The notes beneath the pieces were generated by a model that was not told the origin of the DNA, did no database searches, and saw nothing but the letters and a program-made list of their open reading frames with translations. Shown piece by piece: positions 16,679 to 24,898 of a stretch of DNA of 64,000 bases; position 1 is the stretch's first letter, and every line of letters starts with the position of its first letter. The stretch lies in contig CAWEVL010000011.1 of NCBI GenBank assembly GCA_963812525.1, positions 868,001 through 932,000 on the forward strand. Direction: 5' to 3'. The stretch is from Bog-756 sp963812525. GTDB taxonomy: Bacteria; Actinomycetota; Acidimicrobiia; Acidimicrobiales; RAAP-2. The position numbers and the translations under genes are program-made.

Positions 16679-17500
16679 GTGCCCTTCGAACTCCCCCGGA
16701 CCCTGTCGCCGTCCAAGGTCACCTCGTTCCGTGACTGCGCCCTGGCCTTCCGCTTCAACGCCATCGACCACCTGCCCGACCTCCCCACCATCTGGACGGT
16801 CCGGGGCACCTTCGTCCACAGTGTGCTGGAGGGCCTGTTCTGGCAGCACGGGGCTGGCCACCGGACCCTCGAGGCCGCCCGGAACCAGCTGGACCGGGCC
16901 TGGTCCGACCTCCAGGGGGATCCCGACTACCTGTCGCTGGCCCTCACGCCCGAGCAGGCCGACCAGTTCCGGACGGAGTCCCTGGCCCTGGTGGACAACT
17001 ACTTCGCCCTCGAGGACCCCAACGACGTCACCCCGGTGGGCGTCGAGCTCCTCCTCGAGGCCCGGGTGGGGACCATGCGGCTCCGGGGGATCATCGACCG
17101 GCTGGACCGCACCCCCGACGGCGAGCTCGTGGTGGTGGACTACAAGACCGGTCGGGCCCCGTCCCCGGCCTACGAGCACGCCAAGCTCATCGGGGTCAAC
17201 ATCTACGCCCTGCTCTGCGAGGAGGTGCTGGGCCGCCGCCCGGTGCAGGTCAAGCTGCTCCACCTGAAGGAGCCCACCGCCATCATCGCCGAGCCCTCCG
17301 AGCAGGCCGTCCGGGGTCAGCGTCAGAAGGCCCTGGCCATCTGGACGGCCATCGAGCGGGCCTGCCGCGACGAGGACTTCCGGCCCCGGACCTCACCGCT
17401 CTGCCGCTTCTGCCGGTTCCAGGCCTTCTGCCCGGCCTTCGGTGGGAGTCCGGACCAGGCGGCGGTCGTGCTCGGCGCCACGGTGGGTGGAGCGGCTTGA
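16679..17500 (+). CDS. RecB-family PD-(D/E)XK nuclease with Fe-S cysteines
   Basis: A 273-residue Cas4/RecB-like nuclease. Motifs in order: a first cysteine in FRDCALAF, GTFVHSVLE (the conserved His), GIIDRLD (Asp) and VVDYKTG (the D...ExK-type core), then a quartet of cysteines in CRFCRFQAFC. The layout matches iron-sulfur exonucleases related to AddB/Cas4, which resect single-stranded ends. No cas genes or CRISPR repeats are nearby, so a general DNA-repair role is more likely. It overlaps the PAP2 gene by a TTGA start/stop. Confidence 0.82.
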   Translation: MPFELPRTLSPSKVTSFRDCALAFRFNAIDHLPDLPTIWTVRGTFVHSVLEGLFWQHGAGHRTLEAARNQLDRAWSDLQGDPDYLSLALTPEQADQFRTESLALVDNYFALEDPNDVTPVGVELLLEARVGTMRLRGIIDRLDRTPDGELVVVDYKTGRAPSPAYEHAKLIGVNIYALLCEEVLGRRPVQVKLLHLKEPTAIIAEPSEQAVRGQRQKALAIWTAIERACRDEDFRPRTSPLCRFCRFQAFCPAFGGSPDQAAVVLGATVGGAA

Positions 17501-18177
17501 CCCCGGCACTGTCCCGGGGGCCGGACTCGGATCCGGGCCCCACGGCGGCCGACGCCACCCCGATAGGTGGCGATCATGCCCCCCCGTCCGAGGCAAGGGC
17601 GCCGTCCGGCTCGCCCGCACCGGCCGGCCCGACCGGCCCGACCGGCCTCAGCCGCGTGGTCCGCCTGGTCGACGACCGGGTCGATGCCTGGTTCGAGCCC
17701 CTCCGGGGGAGGCCGTCGGTGGACGGCGTCGCCAAGGTGGTCACCGGTCTCGGGGACCACGGGATCATGTGGGCGGCCACCACGGTGTGGCGGGCCCGAC
17801 GTTCCGGTCCCGATCGGGCCCGGGCCGTGCGCGCCCTGTCCATCGCCGGCATCGAGTCGACCATCGTCAACCGGACATTGAAGGCGGTGGTGGACCGCTC
17901 ACGGCCGGATCCCGAGGGCCTGGCGCTCGCCGCCGGGGGGGTGCCGGTCCGAGCGCCGACCTCCAGCAGCTTCCCGAGTGGTCACACTCTGGCCGCCTTC
18001 TGCGCGGTCACCGTCATGAGCCAGCGGGGTGATCGTGCCGGCAACGCCCTGTTGGTCACCAGTGCGTCGCTCGTGGGCCTCAGCCGCCTGCACCTGCGGG
18101 CGCACCACGCCTCCGACGTCCTCGGCGGCGCCGCCATCGGCGTGGCCCTGGGCCTGGTCGGTCGCCGGTTCCTCTGA
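17497..18177 (+). CDS. PAP2-family membrane phosphatase
   Basis: Up to 226 residues. A Pro/Ala-rich N-terminal tract of about 50 residues precedes the PAP2 core with all three phosphatase motifs: KAVVDRSRP, SSFPSGHT, and SRLHLRAHHASDV. Such enzymes dephosphorylate lipid phosphates, including undecaprenyl pyrophosphate and phosphatidic acid, at the membrane. The start is uncertain: TTG 17497 overlaps the preceding stop, and the true start may lie later, since the first 50 residues look non-conserved. Confidence 0.78.
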   Translation: MTPALSRGPDSDPGPTAADATPIGGDHAPPSEARAPSGSPAPAGPTGPTGLSRVVRLVDDRVDAWFEPLRGRPSVDGVAKVVTGLGDHGIMWAATTVWRARRSGPDRARAVRALSIAGIESTIVNRTLKAVVDRSRPDPEGLALAAGGVPVRAPTSSSFPSGHTLAAFCAVTVMSQRGDRAGNALLVTSASLVGLSRLHLRAHHASDVLGGAAIGVALGLVGRRFL

Positions 18178-18258
18178 GCCGGGGGGAGCCGGGCCCGGTC
18201 GCTCCAGGATTGGGCACCCGTCACGGAATGGATCCTCCCCACCGGGGGTTGGACAGCC

Positions 18259-18867
18259 ATGACCTCTCGACAGACCTTCGCCGTGACCTGGGACTATCGG
18301 TGCCCGTTCGCCCGGATCGGCCATGAGCACATCCTCGACGCCCTGGAGGCCGGGGCCCCGTGGGACGTGACGTTCGTGCCCTTCTTCCTCAACCAGTCCC
18401 ACGTCCCCGAGGGCGGCATCCCATCGTGGGAGGACCCGGCCCAGCAGCCCGACCTGGTGGCCCTGGCCGCGGGAGTCGTGGTGAGGGACCGGTATCCCCA
18501 GCAGTTCTTCGCTGCGCACCGCGCCCTGTTCGACGCCCGCCACGCCGACGGGGGCGACCTCCGGGAGCGCTCGGTGGTGCGGGACGCCCTGGAGCGGGGC
18601 GGCGTCGATGCCGACGCGGTGCTGACCGAGGTGGACGCCGGCTGGCCGGCCAAGCAGGTGCGGAGCGAGCACGAGGACGTCGCGTCCCGGCTCGGCGTCT
18701 TCGGCGTCCCCACCTTCATCGTCGGGGACCAGGCGGTGTTCGTCCGGCTGATGGCCCGCCCCGAGGGCGACGCCGACAAGGCCCGGGACACCGTGGAGCG
18801 GGTCTTGGGGCTGATGACCGACCATCCGGACCTCAACGAGTTCAAGCACACCCGCCTGGCCACCTGA
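18259..18867 (+). CDS. DsbA-family (thioredoxin-fold) protein
   Basis: A 202-residue DsbA/HCCA-isomerase-like protein. The N-terminal redox motif is DYRCPFAR, with a single active-site-type cysteine; the cis-proline loop is GVFGVPTFIVG. Similar actinobacterial proteins work with mycothiol as oxidoreductases, and mycothiol-related PIG-L genes are in this window, but a specific link is inference. No signal peptide is seen, so it should be cytoplasmic. The start codon is ATG 18259. Confidence 0.75.
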   Translation: MTSRQTFAVTWDYRCPFARIGHEHILDALEAGAPWDVTFVPFFLNQSHVPEGGIPSWEDPAQQPDLVALAAGVVVRDRYPQQFFAAHRALFDARHADGGDLRERSVVRDALERGGVDADAVLTEVDAGWPAKQVRSEHEDVASRLGVFGVPTFIVGDQAVFVRLMARPEGDADKARDTVERVLGLMTDHPDLNEFKHTRLAT

Positions 18868-18901
18868 GCCCGTTCTCGCGGCCGCCCGGTCGATCGCCCA
18901 C

Positions 18902-19807
18902 TCAGTCGCCCACCAGCCCGGACAACGCCTCGACGGTGGCCCGAATCTCGTCGGCCGAACCGAACGGGGCCCCGCAGAACTCGGTGGTGCCGATGGCCGC
19001 CAGGCGGCGGATCTGCGCCTGCACCTCGGACTCGGTGCCCACGATGGCCACATCGGCCGGGCCCTCGGCTCCCTCACGGTCGAGCATCGCCCGATAGGAC
19101 GGCAGGGTGCCGTAGATGACGAAGAGCTCGGCGGCCTTGGCCCGGGCCGCGTCGGCGTCGCCGGTGACGCAGACGGGCAGGCCCACCCCGATGAGCGGCT
19201 CGGGCCGCCCGGCGCCGGCGGCGGCCGACCGGATGGTGGGGATGATGTGGGACTCGATGGTGGCCGGGCCGGTCATCCAGGTGACCGTGCCCGTGGCCAG
19301 CCGGCCGGCGAGGGTCAGCATGGTGGTGCCCAGCGCCGCCACCAGCACCGGCGGGGTCGGAGCCTCGATCTGGAGCGGTCCGAAGGTGGAGGCGCTCAGG
19401 GTCTCGCCGACGAAGCTGGCCGGCTCCCCCTCGAGCAGGGGCATGAGGATCGAGAGGTACTCCCGCATGTGGCGGGCGGGCTTGTCGAAGGACTGGCCGA
19501 ACACGTTCTCGATGACCACCTGGTGCGAGAGCCCGATGCCCAGGGTGAGGCGGCCGCCGGTGGCTGCCTGCACGGTCAGCGCCTGGGCGGCCAGCATCAC
19601 CGGGTGCCGCGGGTACGTGGGCACGACCGCCGTCCCGAAGGCGATGCCGGCCACCTCCCGACCGACCGCGGCGATCGTGGTGAGCGCGTCGTAGGCGAAG
19701 ATCTGCGACGCCCAGGCCGTCTCGATACCGGCATCCCGCAGGCCGGCCACCTGGGCCACCACCTCCTCGAACGGCCGCTCGGTCTCGAACATCACGCCGA
19801 TGCGCAC
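18902..19807 (-). CDS. F420-dependent LLM-class oxidoreductase
   Basis: A 301-residue luciferase-like protein. It starts MRIGVMFE after a strong GGAGGAG ribosome binding site. TYPRHPVMLAAQALTVQ and GGRLTLGIGLSHQVV match the actinobacterial F420-dependent subfamily represented by TIGR03564, recalled from memory. These proteins use reduced F420 for hydride transfer to unknown substrates. It is divergent from purE. Confidence 0.8.
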   Translation of the reverse strand: MRIGVMFETERPFEEVVAQVAGLRDAGIETAWASQIFAYDALTTIAAVGREVAGIAFGTAVVPTYPRHPVMLAAQALTVQAATGGRLTLGIGLSHQVVIENVFGQSFDKPARHMREYLSILMPLLEGEPASFVGETLSASTFGPLQIEAPTPPVLVAALGTTMLTLAGRLATGTVTWMTGPATIESHIIPTIRSAAAGAGRPEPLIGVGLPVCVTGDADAARAKAAELFVIYGTLPSYRAMLDREGAEGPADVAIVGTESEVQAQIRRLAAIGTTEFCGAPFGSADEIRATVEALSGLVGD

Positions 19808-19951
19808 AGTGCTCCTCCTTCGGACGGTCCCGTGGTGGCGCCCACCGTACCGGCCCTCGTGGCCGGACGCCGGCTCGGGGCCCCGGGCGCCGTCGGGGCT
19901 CCAGGACCAGCCGGATGTGACCGACCGGTGCGCGTCGGGCAGAATGCGGGC

Positions 19952-20446
19952 ATGTCCGTTGCCATTCTCATGGGAAGCTCATCCGACGCGTCGATCATGG
20001 ACGACGCCGTCCAGACCCTCCGCTCGTTCGGGGTGGTGGCCGAGGTCCGGGTGCTCTCGGCCCACCGCACCCCGGACGACACCATGGCCTTCGCCCGGGG
20101 GGCCGCCGACAAGGGGATCCAGGTGATCATCTGCGCCGCCGGGGGGGCGGCCCACCTGGCCGGCGTGGTGGCCGCCGCCACCCCCCTGCCGGTGATCGGC
20201 GTGCCCGTGGCCCTGGCCAACCTGGGCGGGCTCGACTCGCTGCTGGCCATGGTCCAGATGCCCAAGGGCATCCCGGTGGCCACGGTGGCCGTGAACGGGG
20301 CCCGCAACGCCGCCCTGCTGGCCGTGCGGATCATGGCCCTGTCCGACGAGCGCCTGGCCGCCGAGCTGGACCGGTTCGTGGCCGACCTGGCCGACCAGGT
20401 CAGGGACATGGACGCCGAGATCGTGGCCCGCTACCCCGCCGAGTAG
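19952..20446 (+). CDS. purE: N5-carboxyaminoimidazole ribonucleotide mutase
   Basis: A 164-residue class I PurE. The substrate-binding MGSSSDASIM loop, SAHRTPDD and AAGGAAHLAGVVAA motifs are all present, as is the closing LDSLLAMVQMPKGIPVATVAV region (split as LDSLLAMVQMPKG and PVATVAV). It converts N5-CAIR to CAIR in purine synthesis. purK is not adjacent. ATG 19952 is chosen because it begins exactly at the conserved N-terminus. Confidence 0.95.
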   Translation: MSVAILMGSSSDASIMDDAVQTLRSFGVVAEVRVLSAHRTPDDTMAFARGAADKGIQVIICAAGGAAHLAGVVAAATPLPVIGVPVALANLGGLDSLLAMVQMPKGIPVATVAVNGARNAALLAVRIMALSDERLAAELDRFVADLADQVRDMDAEIVARYPAE

Positions 20447-20461
20447 CACCCGGACCAGCCT

Positions 20462-20493
20462 GGGCCCGGCCTCACCCGGGGCGGTGCGGGCCC
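20462..20493. terminator. possible bidirectional terminator hairpin
   Basis: GGGCCCG (20462-20468) and CGGGCCC (20487-20493) form an inverted repeat between the converging purE and oxidoreductase genes. There is no U tract, so this is a weak call. Confidence 0.3.
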
Positions 20494-20531
20494 GGGGGTC
20501 GGACAATCGGTTCGGCGGGCCCCCGGATCCC

Positions 20532-21521
20532 TCAGGCCTTCCAGGGTGGGGCCAGCCCGGCGACCGCCTCCTCCAGCGACACACCCAGCGGGATGACCGC
20601 CATCACCGGGATGTCCACCCCGTTGGCGACGTAGCGGCCCACGTGGGCCCGGCACTCGTCGTAGGAGCCGTGCACCACCAGGGCGTCCACCACGTCGTCG
20701 GGAATGGCGGCCAACGCCCCCTTGCGGTCACCGGCCTGCCAGGCTTCCCACATCGGCTCGAGCCTGGCCCCCCGGCCCAACCAGCGGTGGAAGGAGGCGT
20801 ACACCCCCACGTTGAGGTACGCGGCGATCATCCGGCGTCCGACGGCCCGCACCATGTCGGTGTCCTCCGACGGACAGACGAAGATACGGGCGGCCACCGG
20901 GATGTCCGCCCTCAACTCGGGTGTGACGGTGGCCACGTCCTCGGCGGACAGCCAGTTGATGATCACGCCGTCGGCCTCGCGGCCGGCCAGCCGGAGCATG
21001 CCGGGGCGGAGGGCGGCCAGGAAGAGCGGCGGCGGGTGCTCGACCGGACGCGCCAGCCGGAACCCCCGCACCCGGAAGGTGTCGTACTGCTCGTCCACCT
21101 TCTCCCCGGCCAGGGCGGCCCGCAGGAACCGGATGGTGTCCCGGGCCCGCTTGTAGGGCTCCTCGAACGCCACGTCGTTCCACCGGCTCACGATGACGTC
21201 CGACGACGTCCCGAGGCCCAGCGTGAACCGGCCGGGCGCGGCCTCGGCCATGGCCGCCACGCTCTGGGCCAGCAACGCCGGGCCCCGGGTGTAGGCGGGG
21301 AGGATGGCCACGCCCAGCTGCAGTGCGGGGGTCCAGGCCGCGGCCAGGGCCAGCGGGGTCAGCCCGTCGGCTCCGTCGGTCTCCGCCGACCATGCGTCGG
21401 TGTACCCCAGCCGCAGCAATTCCTCGTACCACCTGCGGTGATCGGCCAAGGGGATCCCGTCGAAGGGGACGGTGATCCCGTACCGGGGCCCACGTGGCGA
21501 AGCCGTCTGATCGTCAGCCAT
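20532..21521 (-). CDS. F420-dependent LLM-class oxidoreductase
   Basis: A 329-residue luciferase-like protein. YGITVPFDG at the N-terminus, LQLGVAILPAYTRGP, RFTLGLGTSSDVIV and FEEPYKRARDTIRFLR are family landmarks. The cofactor is inferred as F420 from the subfamily look; the substrate is unknown. ATG 21521 is chosen because TATCAC (21529-21534) lies 7 bases upstream; the same frame is open much further but that part is Pro/Gly-rich and not conserved. Converges on purE. Confidence 0.8.
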   Translation of the reverse strand: MADDQTASPRGPRYGITVPFDGIPLADHRRWYEELLRLGYTDAWSAETDGADGLTPLALAAAWTPALQLGVAILPAYTRGPALLAQSVAAMAEAAPGRFTLGLGTSSDVIVSRWNDVAFEEPYKRARDTIRFLRAALAGEKVDEQYDTFRVRGFRLARPVEHPPPLFLAALRPGMLRLAGREADGVIINWLSAEDVATVTPELRADIPVAARIFVCPSEDTDMVRAVGRRMIAAYLNVGVYASFHRWLGRGARLEPMWEAWQAGDRKGALAAIPDDVVDALVVHGSYDECRAHVGRYVANGVDIPVMAVIPLGVSLEEAVAGLAPPWKA

Positions 21522-21822
21522 GACCCCAGTGATACACCCTCCCGGCATGCTGTACCCATGACCCCAGCCCACCGACGCCACCCCCGCCAGGTCAGTCCCA
21601 GCCAGCCCCAACTGCCTCTTCGCGAACCGCCCGGCTCGACCACCCCCGGGCGCGACGCGGAGTGGAGGCTGGATGACCGGACCCGCCAGATCGGGCTCCG
21701 GGGCGTGGCCCTGGCCCGGGCCCGACTGCGACCATCCGACTCCGGTGGTGACCGGGGCCGCCGGGACGGCAGGGGCCCGGCCGGGCGGGCTGCCTGACGG
21801 CCGACGCACTACGGTCATGGCC
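21522..21822. other. divergent intergenic region
   Basis: About 300 bases between two divergent genes. It holds the minus-strand TATCAC box near 21530 and the plus-strand TACGGT box at 21810. I see no other gene, RNA or operator; open frames across it are Pro/Arg-rich and look non-coding. Confidence 0.5.
21810..21815 (+). promoter_or_regulatory. -10 box (TACGGT) of a leaderless promoter
   Basis: TACGGT lies 7 bases before ATG 21823 and only 1 base before ATG 21817, so the second ATG is the likelier start. Confidence 0.45.
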
Positions 21823-22656
21823 ATGCCGACCGTCGCCGAGCGTCTCGGTCACCCACCCGAGGCCAAGCTGCTCATCATCAACTGTGCTGACCTGGGGCTC
21901 TGCCACGCGGCCACGGTGGGTGTGTACGACGCCCTCCGCGAGGGGATCGGCACCAGCGCCTCGCTCATCGTCCCCGCCCCCTGGGCCCGCGAGTCGGCCT
22001 CGCGATTCCGGGGCGACGACGTGGGGGTCCAGCTCACCCTCAACGCCGAGCACGACCGGTATCGCTGGGCGCCGATCACCCACGCCCCGTCGCTGCTCGA
22101 CGGCGACGGTGGGTTTCCCCGCACCGTGACCGACGTGTGGGACCACGCCGATCTCGACGAGGTGCGTCGGGAGTGCCGGGCCCAGGTGGAGCGGGCGGTC
22201 CTCTGGGGGTTCGACATCAGCCACCTGGCCGCCCACCTCGACGCCCTGCTGTTGCGGCCGGAGTTCTTCGACGTCTACCTCGAACTGGCCGTGGACTTCG
22301 CCCTTCCCCTGCGCCTACTGGGTGCCGAGTCCGAGCCCAATGTGGGCTTCCCCGTCCGGCAGCTGGCCTCGGACGAGGGGGTGCTGTTCGCCGACCGCTT
22401 TGCCTCGTTGCCTGCCGTGGGCAATCGCCTCGCCTTCTCGGAGCTGTTGGCCACGCTCCAACCCGGCCTCACCGAACTGTCCCTCCGACCCGCCGTGGAC
22501 ACCCCGGAGCTCCGGGCCGTCGCCACCGACTGGCGGGCCCGGGTGGCCGACGAGGTGCTGCTGGTGGCCGATCGGGGCCTGGATCAGCTGGTCTCCGAGG
22601 CCGGCGTGACCCTCATCGGCTACCGGCCTCTCCGGGACGCCATGCGCCAGGCCTGA
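21823..22656 (+). CDS. ChbG/YdjC-like polysaccharide deacetylase homologue, metal site altered
   Basis: A 277-residue protein resembling the YdjC/ChbG carbohydrate deacetylases: LLIINCADLGLCHAA, GTSASLIVPAPWA, DVGVQLTLNAEHD, ITHAPSLLDGDGGFP and GVTLIGYRPLRD. Normally the first motif has two aspartates (DDxG) and a later one reads HxDxH. Here these are ADLG (Ala codon at 21886-21888) and HLAAH (22222-22236), so two acidic metal/catalytic residues are replaced by alanine. Either catalysis has changed or the protein is inactive. The family pattern is from memory. Start chosen from the leaderless box. Confidence 0.7.
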   Translation: MPTVAERLGHPPEAKLLIINCADLGLCHAATVGVYDALREGIGTSASLIVPAPWARESASRFRGDDVGVQLTLNAEHDRYRWAPITHAPSLLDGDGGFPRTVTDVWDHADLDEVRRECRAQVERAVLWGFDISHLAAHLDALLLRPEFFDVYLELAVDFALPLRLLGAESEPNVGFPVRQLASDEGVLFADRFASLPAVGNRLAFSELLATLQPGLTELSLRPAVDTPELRAVATDWRARVADEVLLVADRGLDQLVSEAGVTLIGYRPLRDAMRQA

Positions 22657-22739
22657 GCGAGACCCGGCCTCCGGTAAGCGCGGGACCGCGCCCGGATTCC
22701 CCGATGGTCGGGAGGCCGCCGGTATCGTGTGGACCTTCG

Positions 22740-23501
22740 ATGGGAGTGGACGTGTCCGAGGGTGACCAGCCGGAATCGCAGGGTGCCGCCACCGAGCGGC
22801 GACTCGCCCTGGCCGGGCCCGCCCCCCGAACCGTCCGGCTCGAGGGTCTGGTGCTGCTCGACACGGCCGGGACCGAGCCGGTGGCCATCGAAGCCATGCT
22901 CTTCGCCGACGACGGCATCGGGGTCATCCGCGCCCGCGGCGAGCGTCCCCGAGTCCTGCCCTGGTCCTCCCTCTCGGCCCATGCCGTCGAGAAGTGGGTG
23001 GGTGGGGAGATCCCGGCCCACTGGCTGCAACCCGAGGACGCCGGCGGTCGCCAGGAGCCTTGGGCGGGAACGGCCCCGGCGCCGCCGCCACCTCCACCTC
23101 CACGGCCCCGCGTGGCCGCCGGGGCGCTGATCGGCATTCAGACCTCGTACGGGACCTACCGATTCCTCTACCCCGGCGGAGACCCGGCCGAGCTGTCGCG
23201 CTGGGTCACGGCCTTTGCCGTCCGGCACCAGGGACCGGCGGCGGCCTCGACGGTCACCCGGGTGGTGGCCTGGGGCCAGGACGTCGAGCGTCGACAGTCC
23301 CGGCGTCCGTCACCCAAACCGGCCGGCTGGGCCCGCGCCCAGCCCTACCTGGTGGTCCTGCTGCTGGTGTTCATCGCCTCGGTGGTGACCCTGATCCTGC
23401 TGCAGAGTGCCGGCACCATCCACCTCCCCCTGCTCGGGGGGTCCGGGTCCGGCTCCGGGGCCGGAGCCATCGGGACCCACGGGGGGGTCAGAACTCCGTG
23501 A
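22740..23501 (+). CDS. membrane-anchored protein with PH-like N-terminal region, unknown function
   Basis: A 253-residue protein. Two beta-rich segments (EAMLFADDGIGVIRARG and GIQTSYGTYRFLYPGG) look like halves of a small PH/GRAM-like domain, separated by a poly-Pro linker. One transmembrane helix follows (YLVVLLLVFIASVVTLILL, about 217-235), then a short Gly/Ser-rich extracytoplasmic tail. TATCGT at 22723-22728 may be its -10 box, with a very short leader. Its 3' end overlaps the converging SCP2 gene by 14 bases. No specific function can be assigned. Confidence 0.65.
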   Translation: MGVDVSEGDQPESQGAATERRLALAGPAPRTVRLEGLVLLDTAGTEPVAIEAMLFADDGIGVIRARGERPRVLPWSSLSAHAVEKWVGGEIPAHWLQPEDAGGRQEPWAGTAPAPPPPPPPRPRVAAGALIGIQTSYGTYRFLYPGGDPAELSRWVTAFAVRHQGPAAASTVTRVVAWGQDVERRQSRRPSPKPAGWARAQPYLVVLLLVFIASVVTLILLQSAGTIHLPLLGGSGSGSGAGAIGTHGGVRTP

Positions 23502-23874
23502 GCTCGGCCAGCTGGCGCCGCACACCCTGACGCTCGGGTCCCCGGGCGGCCGACAGGAGGTCCATGGTCAGCGCCATCGACCCGGTCACCTTCATCCGGC
23601 CCTGCATGAACGCCACGCTGGGGTCGAGGGTCCCGGCCTGGACGGCGGCGGCGTCACTCCACGACAGGGTCAAGGTGACGTCGGGTGCGTCGAGCGACCC
23701 CGCCGCCCACGACGTGGGGCGGCCGTCCTCGAGCACCCACGCGCCAGGGACGTCCCCGTCCGGGCCCCCGGTGATCAGCAGTTGGACCCGGCCCGTGAGC
23801 CCGGGCCGCTCGGGCAGCCCGGACCCCAGCGACAGCCCCCGGGCGAACCACTCGTCCGACAACCACTTGCTCAC
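23488..23874 (-). CDS. SCP2 sterol-transfer-like domain protein
   Basis: A 128-residue protein consisting of one SCP2-type domain: DEWFARGLSL at the N-terminus, then VTLTLSWSDAAAV and FMQGRMKVTGSMALTMDLL, the characteristic lipid-binding pocket helix. SCP2-like proteins bind lipids or acyl chains; the ligand is unknown. It starts at GTG 23874, 41 bases after the stop of the Mca-like gene on the same strand, so the two may be co-transcribed. Confidence 0.78.
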   Translation of the reverse strand: MSKWLSDEWFARGLSLGSGLPERPGLTGRVQLLITGGPDGDVPGAWVLEDGRPTSWAAGSLDAPDVTLTLSWSDAAAVQAGTLDPSVAFMQGRMKVTGSMALTMDLLSAARGPERQGVRRQLAELTEF

Positions 23875-23915
23875 GCGGTGCCTCGTCCCATTGCTTGGCT
23901 ACTCGTCTTACCTGG

Positions 23916-24830
23916 CTACTTGGCGGGCCGCAGGCCGGCGAACAGATCCGACTCCACCGGTCCCTCGGCCCCGCCGGGGTCCGATGCCCCCGGCGGGGCC
24001 ACGGTGCCGTCCGCCCCGGCCACCAGGGCCAGGCGGTAGTCGTCGTAGGGGTGGATGGTCCGCATCACCTCGGGCGGGAGACCGAACCAGAAGGGCGACT
24101 TGGGGTCCACCTGGGTGGCGTGGGCCAGCAGCGCCCGGCTGCGGACGTCGGCGAAGTCGGAGACGTCGATCGACGTGGTCACCGAAGGGGCGGGAATGTC
24201 CTCCCACCGCTTCCGCCACTGGGCATCGAACGGGGACTCGAGGCCCAGCTCCTCGAACTTGGCGTGGACCTCCTTGAAGCGGGTCACCGAGAACTCGGTG
24301 TAGTAGAGCTTGCCGGGCTGCCAGGGTGCCCCGGCGGCCGGATAGCGGCGGGGATCACCGGCGGCCCGGTAGGCCGCCACCCCGATGTCGTGGACCCGGA
24401 GATGGTCGGGGTGCGGATAGCCGGACTGCTCGTCGCCGTAGACCACCATGACCTGGGGGCGAGCCCGCCTCACCACGGCCACCAGGCGCTCCACCGCCTC
24501 CTCCAGGGGCGCCCGGGCGAAGCTGGCCGGGTTGTCGTTGGCCTCGGAGCCGGCCATGCCCGAGTCGCGGTAGCCCAGCATGACCACCTCGTCGTAGCCG
24601 ATGACCCGTGCGGCCCCGGCCAACTCCTCCCGCCGCAGATCGGCGAGGCGGGCGTGGACCTCGGGGGTGTCCAGGGCCGGATTGAGGACCTCCCCCTCCT
24701 CCCCACCGGTGCAGCAGACCAGGACGGTGCGGATCCCCTCGGCATGGTAGAGGGCGACCGAGCCGGCCCCCTTGGAGGACTCGTCGTCAGGATGGGCGTG
24801 GACGGTCAGGAGGCAGAGCGGTTCGGGCAC
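23916..24830 (-). CDS. mca: mycothiol S-conjugate amidase-like PIG-L deacetylase
   Basis: A 304-residue PIG-L superfamily enzyme. The zinc motif is VHAHPDDESSKGA, which with CCTGGEEGEVLNP and SGYPHPDHLRVHD is diagnostic of Mca rather than MshB. Mca cleaves mycothiol-toxin conjugates to release a mercapturate, a detoxification role in the cytoplasm. GTG 24830 is chosen because TAGCGT (24838-24843) lies 7 bases upstream and it leaves nine residues before the HPDD motif, as is usual; the ORF is open to 24869. Divergent from pspA. Confidence 0.85.
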   Translation of the reverse strand: MPEPLCLLTVHAHPDDESSKGAGSVALYHAEGIRTVLVCCTGGEEGEVLNPALDTPEVHARLADLRREELAGAARVIGYDEVVMLGYRDSGMAGSEANDNPASFARAPLEEAVERLVAVVRRARPQVMVVYGDEQSGYPHPDHLRVHDIGVAAYRAAGDPRRYPAAGAPWQPGKLYYTEFSVTRFKEVHAKFEELGLESPFDAQWRKRWEDIPAPSVTTSIDVSDFADVRSRALLAHATQVDPKSPFWFGLPPEVMRTIHPYDDYRLALVAGADGTVAPPGASDPGGAEGPVESDLFAGLRPAK

Positions 24831-24837
24831 GCTGATC

Positions 24838-24843
24838 ACGCTA
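24838..24843 (-). promoter_or_regulatory. -10 box (TAGCGT) for the mca-like gene
   Basis: On the minus strand TAGCGT lies 7 bases upstream of GTG 24830 and selects that start among several in-frame GTG codons. Confidence 0.45.
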
Positions 24844-24898
24844 TCGGGCAGGGAAGCCCTAAGCTTCACTGGCGACGATCGAGGAAGGATCCAACGGT

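Noticed and set aside
14924..17263. A 779-codon frame upstream of DedA on the minus strand
   Set aside because: It is antisense to the hydrolase and nuclease genes, has low-complexity Gly/Val composition, and the DedA homology begins only at ATG 15532.
16679..17500. A Cas4 protein
   Set aside because: The nuclease has Cas4-like motifs and cysteines, but no other cas gene or repeat array is present in the window.
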